A stretch of DNA of 21,000 bases from positions 7,264,001 through 7,285,000 of the forward strand of contig NC_135553.1 in NCBI RefSeq assembly GCF_964340395.1. Direction: 5' to 3'. The DNA is from Glandiceps talaboti. Its lineage: Eukaryota > Hemichordata > Enteropneusta > Spengelidae. The notes under the pieces were generated by a model that ran no database searches, was not told the DNA's origin, and was given only the letters and a program-made list of their open reading frames with translations. Positions 18,601-21,000 of the stretch are shown one piece after another (position 1 is the first letter of the stretch; each line of letters begins with the position of its first letter). The translations under genes were made by a program, and so were the position numbers.

Positions 18601-19320
18601 GATTTGGAAGGATGCGTAGTACTGAGCTGTTGGTTTCACTTCCTGGTCATAATTTACTTTCAAGTAGTGCTACTTGTTACTGAAGTAGTAAAAGTTTTTT
18701 TTAAAAAGAAGCATGACTTTTATATTAATCATCTGTATTTCTGACTTGTAATCAAATGTACTGCAGAGTAACTTACATTTCTATGTAATGTTACAGGTTG
18801 TACACCTACTACTATGGAAATCAAGCTATAGGCAAACGTAGATAGACATGGTGTAGTTACTGGTACACTCACAGTAGGGTGGCATCTTTGATAGCACGTT
18901 TTCATCAAGTGGTCGCATATTCAACCTCATTCAATGTTTACACTATCTTCATTACAGGGTGGTTATATCCACATATTCAAGGCACTGTTATCAATATCAC
19001 CCACTTGTGTTGTGTGACCTACCATGGGCAACAATAATATGGCATTGAACTGTATTAGCGCCCTCACTCAGCAATGGCCAAACAGTTTTGTTTTAGCAAG
19101 CTTTGGTAGTTTTAGTTTGCGTCTATCATATTTTGCCTTTGACTTGATTTCCATAGTAGGTTGTATACAGCAAACTAACAACTGACATTTATATATAGTC
19201 TGAAAAACACATAAATAAATCTAACTTTCTTGTATTTCTTTTTAGGAACATAGATTTATTTCACCGTATGAAACCAGGACTGTGGATGTAGCCAGCTATG
19301 TGAAAAGGATTCTAGATTGA
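5294..19320 (+). CDS. MAP2K6: MAP2K3/6 (MKK3/6) dual-specificity kinase, 10 coding exons, complete
   Basis: A cytoplasmic/nuclear MAP kinase kinase that activates p38 by phosphorylating the Thr and Tyr of its TGY loop, acting below MAP3Ks such as ASK1, TAK1 or MEKKs (family knowledge). The spliced CDS is 1008 nt, 335 aa, against 334 for human MKK6. Seen in the translation: a basic-hydrophobic docking motif (RRK at 8-10, FKV at 17-19), glycine loop GRGAYGFV 60-67, catalytic K82, gatekeeper M129, HRD loop with D179, DFG D197, activation sites S207 and T211 in SVAKT, PER 222-224, and a C-terminal DVD-type docking segment around 315-334. These numbers coincide with human MKK6. Some stretches look more like MKK3 ([31 protein letters not shown]), so this is probably an invertebrate ortholog from before the vertebrate MKK3/MKK6 split. 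The symbol is by family, and a phylogeny was not run. All introns are GT/AG and no frameshift or stop interrupts the frame. Confidence 0.95.
6427..6511. repeat. Imperfect hairpin in intron 1
   Basis: GATGAAGATGA (6451-6461) pairs perfectly with TCATCTTCATC (6475-6485) around a 13-nt loop. Further out, GATACTGT (6427-6434) pairs with ACAGTATC (6504-6511) in register. The stem is about 35 bp with mismatches. Confidence 0.7.
6619..6666. repeat. (AAT)n microsatellite in intron 1
   Basis: About eleven uninterrupted AAT units followed by an ACAGTAATAATA interruption. Confidence 0.95.
8609..8666 (+). CDS. MAP2K6: MAP2K6 coding exon 2 (p38 docking motif)
   Basis: Acceptor TTTTTATTACAG, donor GTAAGT. 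Encodes residues 7-26. It carries the whole D-type docking site: basic RRK (8-10), a short proline-rich spacer, then LPGFKV (14-19), corresponding to the KKR...LKI site of human MKK6 that binds the p38 docking groove. It ends two bases into the Lys26 codon, completed by the first base of exon 3. Confidence 0.9.
10664..10918. repeat. (GTAT)n/(GT)n microsatellite
   Basis: Two long GTAT runs (about 10674-10729 and 10876-10917) separated by GTGT, GCGT and GCAT variants. Reading it gives periodic MYVC peptides in several frames, which are not genes. Confidence 0.97.
11101..11868. repeat. 32-bp satellite array, 24 units with ordered variants
   Basis: Twenty-four units of exactly 32 bp, each beginning TAGTGGATGACACAA and ending ACATTGTCA. 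Two main variants differ in the middle (CCTCACTT versus TCACACAT), with two single hybrids and one degraded unit (11805-11836). Decayed copies continue to about 12012. Every unit junction holds the inverted repeat TGTCAT-AGTGG-ATGACA. The unit length is not a multiple of three, so no long frame exists. Confidence 0.97.
11869..12012. repeat. Decayed edge of the 32-bp satellite
   Basis: Recognisable but length-variable copies (CACACATACATTGTCA, AGTGAGTGACACAAC) with indels, typical of the degenerate border of a tandem array. The left border (11068-11100) is similarly degenerate. Confidence 0.8.
12661..12829 (+). CDS. MAP2K6: MAP2K6 coding exon 3 (glycine loop and catalytic lysine)
   Basis: Acceptor TTCTAAACAG, donor GTAAGT. 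Encodes residues 27-82: a linker, the conserved stretch [10 protein letters not shown] before the kinase fold, glycine-rich loop GRGAYGFV (60-67), and beta-3 VAVK-type motif ending in MAVK, with the catalytic Lys82 as last codon. The last 27 bases and the donor are the founder copy of a 77-bp tandem array that fills the start of intron 3. Confidence 0.96.
12803..13352. repeat. 77-bp tandem array founded on the 3' end of exon 3 and its donor
   Basis: The founder is the exon 3 tail from CCCAGTGGTACAATC to its donor (GT at 12830). Six further copies have their donor positions at 12907, 12984, 13061, 13138, 13215 and 13292, spaced exactly 77 bp. Each copy has a pyrimidine-rich run ending CCCACCCAG, a 23-nt exon-like stretch and GTAAG. 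The copy at 13138 has lost its donor (GT to TT). A partial seventh unit ends with CAG at 13352. The copies have one extra base relative to the exon. Confidence 0.95.
12830..13710 (+). other. MAP2K6 intron 3 (881 bp)
   Basis: More than half is the 77-bp array. The rest (13353-13710) is unremarkable AT-rich sequence leading to acceptor TTACGGTTACAG. Confidence 0.85.
13711..13830 (+). CDS. MAP2K6: MAP2K6 coding exon 4 (alpha-C helix region)
   Basis: Acceptor TTACGGTTACAG, donor GTAAGT, phase 0 at both ends. Encodes residues 83-122, from RIRAQVNS through [12 protein letters not shown] (alpha-C, with the candidate salt-bridge acid in this helix) to [12 protein letters not shown]. This matches the conserved MKK3/6 block around the MDLD motif. 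Confidence 0.96.
13831..14163 (+). other. MAP2K6 intron 4 (333 bp)
   Basis: Donor GTAAGT, acceptor TTGCCAG. Contains one GAGGGCGCTATATA motif at 13847-13860. Nothing else recognised. Confidence 0.85.
14164..14280 (+). CDS. MAP2K6: MAP2K6 coding exon 5 (hinge and alpha-D/E)
   Basis: Acceptor TTCCTGTTGCCAG, donor GTAAGT, phase 0 at both ends. Encodes residues 123-161 starting GDVWICMEV, with gatekeeper Met129 and the hinge, then [12 protein letters not shown] and the start of the helix leading to the catalytic loop. Confidence 0.96.
14281..14787 (+). other. MAP2K6 intron 5 (507 bp)
   Basis: Contains GGGGGCACTATACA (14384-14397). Also two adjacent short perfect hairpins: GGAGGA/TCCTCC (14682-14698) and GACATGC/GCATGTC (14700-14720). 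No coding signal. Confidence 0.8.
14788..14967 (+). CDS. MAP2K6: MAP2K6 coding exon 6 (catalytic and activation loops)
   Basis: Acceptor TTACTCAACAG, donor GTAAGT, phase 0 at both ends. Encodes residues 162-221, holding [12 protein letters not shown] (catalytic Asp179, Asn184), MCDFGISG (Mg-binding Asp197) and the activation segment with Ser207 and Thr211, the two sites phosphorylated by MAP3Ks. All catalytic residues are intact, so this is an active kinase by sequence. Confidence 0.97.
14968..15602 (+). other. MAP2K6 intron 6 (635 bp)
   Basis: Holds a 40-bp tandem repeat of about 2.4 copies starting near 15280, and a B-box-like GGTTCGAATTC at 15100-15110 without a matching A-box. Confidence 0.8.
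15280..15375. repeat. 40-bp tandem repeat, about 2.4 copies
   Basis: GTATCTTACAGACTA begins at 15280 and again at 15320, and a partial copy GTATCTTATAGACTA at 15360. Each unit ends ATGCC. Confidence 0.9.
15603..15686 (+). CDS. MAP2K6: MAP2K6 coding exon 7 (P+1 loop to alpha-F)
   Basis: Acceptor TCCTTTTGCAG, donor GTATGT, phase 0 at both ends. Encodes residues 222-249: PERIDPE completes the APE-like motif (A221-P222-E223), followed by [15 protein letters not shown], the conserved alpha-F Asp-Val-Trp-Ser-Leu-Gly block. Confidence 0.96.
15687..17068 (+). other. MAP2K6 intron 7 (1.4 kb)
   Basis: Donor GTATGT, acceptor TTATTTTCAG after a GT dinucleotide run (about 17044-17055). The centre is occupied by the large palindrome. 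The remainder is AT-rich without recognised features. Confidence 0.8.
16405..16825. repeat. Large imperfect palindrome (fold-back element)
   Basis: The two arms, each about 200 bp, are inverted copies meeting at about 16615. The centre is perfect: TTTGTTATTGTA (16603-16614), a 2-base gap, then TACAATAACAAA (16617-16628). Further out, GCTTCCTACTTGAAAAATC on the left pairs with GATTTTTCAAGTAGGAAGC on the right, and TGGCCA at 16443 with TGGCCA at 16785, all with the same symmetry axis. The outer limits are approximate. It resembles a fold-back or MITE-type element. No coding capacity. Confidence 0.9.
17069..17208 (+). CDS. MAP2K6: MAP2K6 coding exon 8 (C-lobe)
   Basis: Acceptor TTCTTATTTTCAG, donor GTAAGC. 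Encodes residues 250-295 and two bases of Cys296. Contains [17 protein letters not shown] and EPSPKLP, both diagnostic of MKK3/6. It begins YELCTG where vertebrate MKK6 has an IEL start. Confidence 0.95.
17209..18182 (+). other. MAP2K6 intron 8 (974 bp)
   Basis: Donor GTAAGC, acceptor TTGCATTTCCAG. No repeat array or coding signal recognised; short open stretches here lack splice or composition support. Confidence 0.8.
18183..18228 (+). CDS. MAP2K6: MAP2K6 coding exon 9 (46 bp, RPTY motif)
   Basis: A short exon with acceptor TTGCATTTCCAG and donor GTAAGT. One base finishes Cys296, then [15 protein letters not shown] (297-311), including the invariant kinase subdomain XI arginine (Arg304). 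Confidence 0.95.
18274..18333. repeat. 33-bp tandem duplication
   Basis: GCAACTGTTTCTTGTGTTG and the following GATAT/GTATC segment occur twice with a 33-bp period. Confidence 0.85.
19053..19128. repeat. Dispersed repeat fragment, copy 1
   Basis: TTAGCGCCCTCA followed by GGCCAA, TTTTGTTT and GCAAGCTTTG in the same order as at 20081-20133. Its right part (TAGTTTTAGTTTGCGTCTATC, 19107 on) is also found at 16017-16037 with one difference. Confidence 0.7.
19246..19320 (+). CDS. MAP2K6: MAP2K6 terminal coding exon 10 with stop
   Basis: Acceptor TTTCTTTTTAG. Encodes residues 312-335 and TGA (19318-19320). The tail [13 protein letters not shown] matches the MKK3/6 C-terminus that forms part of the docking site for upstream MAP3Ks. 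The usual HPF of the last kinase helix reads HRF here. Confidence 0.95.
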   Translation, partial: EHRFISPYETRTVDVASYVKRILD

Positions 19321-19382
19321 AAATATGCATGCAACGATCACAACTCAGGACACTTTTTTAAATTAGCTATAATATGAAATGA

Positions 19383-19388
19383 AATAAA
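19383..19388 (+). terminator. Proximal poly(A) signal AATAAA
   Basis: Canonical hexamer 63 nt after the stop codon, followed by a GT-rich stretch (TGGTCTGTCCTGTGTC, about 19431-19446), the expected downstream element. Confidence 0.6.
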
Positions 19389-19980
19389 CCGAGGGAAGAT
19401 AATGGTATCTTCCGTACCCCCTGTATCATAATGGTCTGTCCTGTGTCAAGCCAAGGTCAAGTCTATTTATAAGGAGTCATATCGAAGCCTTCTTGACATA
19501 TATGTTGTATTTGTTACAGTTTTTTAAAGCTAATGGGAAAATATAATATTTGGAAGAAAAAAAATCTCTTTTTTTTGGAAATGTTTGTAAAAGACAAAGT
19601 AAGGTATTTTTATATAATAGGATACACAGATACATTTCCAGATCTAGCAATACACAGGTAGTAGCAGAATGTAGACTTAACAATTGAGGTCTTCCTCAGT
19701 GCCAACTTGTATGATTATGTATGTATGTAATATGTCCTTTCTAATGACTTCCAATCACAGACCCAGGATTGCTGTATTTGTTTCCATTGAAACCAAAGTA
19801 ATAGAGAATATTCTTTGTACCTCATATTTAGGAAAAAGAGTGAATATCAGTGCAAGTCATGATTTTATTTTACACTCGTAAAAGTGTAGTCTAGTCGTAC
19901 TAGTCAGGATTATGATTCTAATTTAGTTTGTTTTGTTGTTATCTTAGACAGACCTGTCTTATCTTCTAAATTTTCATGAA

Positions 19981-19986
19981 AATAAA
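19981..19986 (+). terminator. Distal poly(A) signal AATAAA
   Basis: Second canonical hexamer, with a GT-containing stretch (GTCGTGTATCC) about 35 nt downstream. It could produce a longer 3' UTR isoform. Confidence 0.5.
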
Positions 19987-20010
19987 AGTCCACTCATGCA
20001 ACATGTATCA

Positions 20011-21000
20011 CTGAATGTCGTGTATCCATTGCTGACAGACCTAATGATCAGCACAAATTATGAGAATGATAGCGCTGCTATGTTAGCGCCCTCACAGAGG
20101 TAAGGGCCAAGTGCTTTTGTTTGAGCGAGCTTTGTTCATCATGTTCATAGCCAGTGAGAAATACACGTTTACTAAAGACAGGAAAATCTCACTGAACTTT
20201 CCATTATCATGTTATCATTGTCTATCCTGGACCGGTGTTCTTCCTGTCACAACGTAAACAAATTCAAGACTTATTTGACGTCACAACATCAAATGAACGA
20301 GATCTATACACAGGACAGAATTGCTGATGAATTTTTAAATGTTTATTAATGCAAACAAATGATTGGCAATTTAAATTACAACTGTTATATAAGAAACGTG
20401 AATGTTTATTCAACATAATTGTAGTATCATGCCAAGAGGAAGATGAAATATAAAGAGCTTTATCTTGCTGGACGTTCTCTGATGTTCCAAGATGCATTTT
20501 ATATCTATATTACAATGCAATATTCTGATCGCTTGGGAAGATCTACATTGGGGGTGGGGGTGGGGTGTCTACCTACAGGTCGACTGTCAGGAGAAATTTG
20601 TGTTCAGATAAGTAACTAAATGCATGGTATGTGTTTTTCCGAAAAGGGGATAAAATATATTTTTAAAAAATTACAAGTATTTTCCTTTCTATATCAAACT
20701 GACTATGGTTACACGTTTTCTTTGAAAGCAAAACTATTTCATTTCGCATATGAAAGTGATCAAATAACTATTTTGAAAATCAAGACTTGCCTTTGGGAGT
20801 ATAATATGCTAGGAAGTATTGCATTTCAAGAAAGTGCATCTTAGATCAGCAAATTTAATGATAAATCAGATATCAGTCATCAGCCTAAAGAAGGGGCCAC
20901 AGAGTTACAGCATTCGTCTACAAGTCGTCATCCCCATAGACAGCAATAGCCATGACTCCTTCGAGTTGTTAGTTTTCACCCTTCACAAGGTAACCAACCA
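20011..21000. other. 3' flank, no gene recognised
   Basis: Contains dispersed repeat copy 2, a G-rich run (20550-20565) and AT-rich sequence. A 74-codon open frame at 20620-20844 on + has no similarity I recognise and no splice support. Confidence 0.5.
20081..20133. repeat. Dispersed repeat fragment, copy 2
   Basis: TTAGCGCCCTCA, then GGGCCAAGTGCTTTTGTTTG and GCGAGCTTTG, the same order and spacing as copy 1 about 1.0 kb upstream. Confidence 0.7.

Larger units (their letters stand above)
18229..19245 (+). other. MAP2K6 intron 9 (1.0 kb)
   Basis: Contains a short 33-bp tandem duplication (GCAACTGTTTCTTGTGTTG at 18274 and 18307) and a dispersed repeat fragment around 19053-19128. Confidence 0.8.
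19321..20010 (+). other. Probable MAP2K6 3' UTR
   Basis: Non-coding sequence after the stop with two candidate poly(A) signals, giving a short (about 80-90 nt) or long (about 680 nt) 3' UTR. Open stretches on either strand here have no support as genes. Confidence 0.55.

Noticed and set aside
20910-20975. Minus-strand terminal exon near the right edge (reading LEGVMAIAVYGDDDL then stop)
   Set aside because: The peptide looks plausible, but there is no pyrimidine tract before the needed AG and the window ends before context can be judged.
1-21000. Retrotransposon, endogenous virus or DNA transposase coding sequence
   Set aside because: No reverse transcriptase, integrase, gag-like or transposase motifs seen in any frame; only short non-coding repeats.

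Overview
This is an AT-rich piece of animal nuclear genome. It has short coding exons with GT/AG introns, microsatellites, minisatellites and fold-back repeats, and no prokaryotic gene organisation. Frequent TACATGTA palindromes and general CpG depletion suggest a marine invertebrate (mollusc, brachiopod or hemichordate are all possible). I cannot name the species.

The one complete gene is on the + strand: a MAP2K3/MAP2K6 (MKK3/6) kinase, the dual-specificity kinase that activates p38 MAP kinases. I can trace it from ATG (5294) to TGA (19320) through ten coding exons: 5294-5312, 8609-8666, 12661-12829, 13711-13830, 14164-14280, 14788-14967, 15603-15686, 17069-17208, 18183-18228 and 19246-19320. 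All junctions are GT/AG and all phases agree. The product is 335 residues. It has an N-terminal p38-docking motif, glycine loop, catalytic Lys82, HRD Asp179, DFG Asp197, activation-loop Ser207/Thr211 and a C-terminal upstream-kinase docking segment. The key residue numbers coincide with human MKK6.

Layout: 1-901 is flanking or intronic sequence of an upstream gene. 902-997 looks like the terminal coding exon of an unidentified + strand gene. 998-4850 is intergenic, with a 30-bp minisatellite and microsatellites. 4860-5312 is a CpG-retaining promoter/5' UTR block with CRE-like, AP-1 and ETS motifs and an upstream ORF that overlaps the start codon. Introns 1 and 2 (3.3 and 4.0 kb) hold G-quadruplex motifs, a hairpin, a GTAT microsatellite and a 32-bp satellite with higher-order order. 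Intron 3 opens with a 77-bp tandem array made from the end of exon 3 and its splice donor. Intron 7 holds a roughly 400-bp imperfect palindrome. 19321-19990 is probable 3' UTR with two poly(A) signals, and the rest is flank with dispersed repeat fragments.

The most unusual feature is the intron 3 array. It multiplies a splice donor and an acceptor-like tract into a row of potential 23-nt pseudo-exons directly behind the exon that carries the catalytic lysine. I found no evidence of a wholly new multi-gene system.
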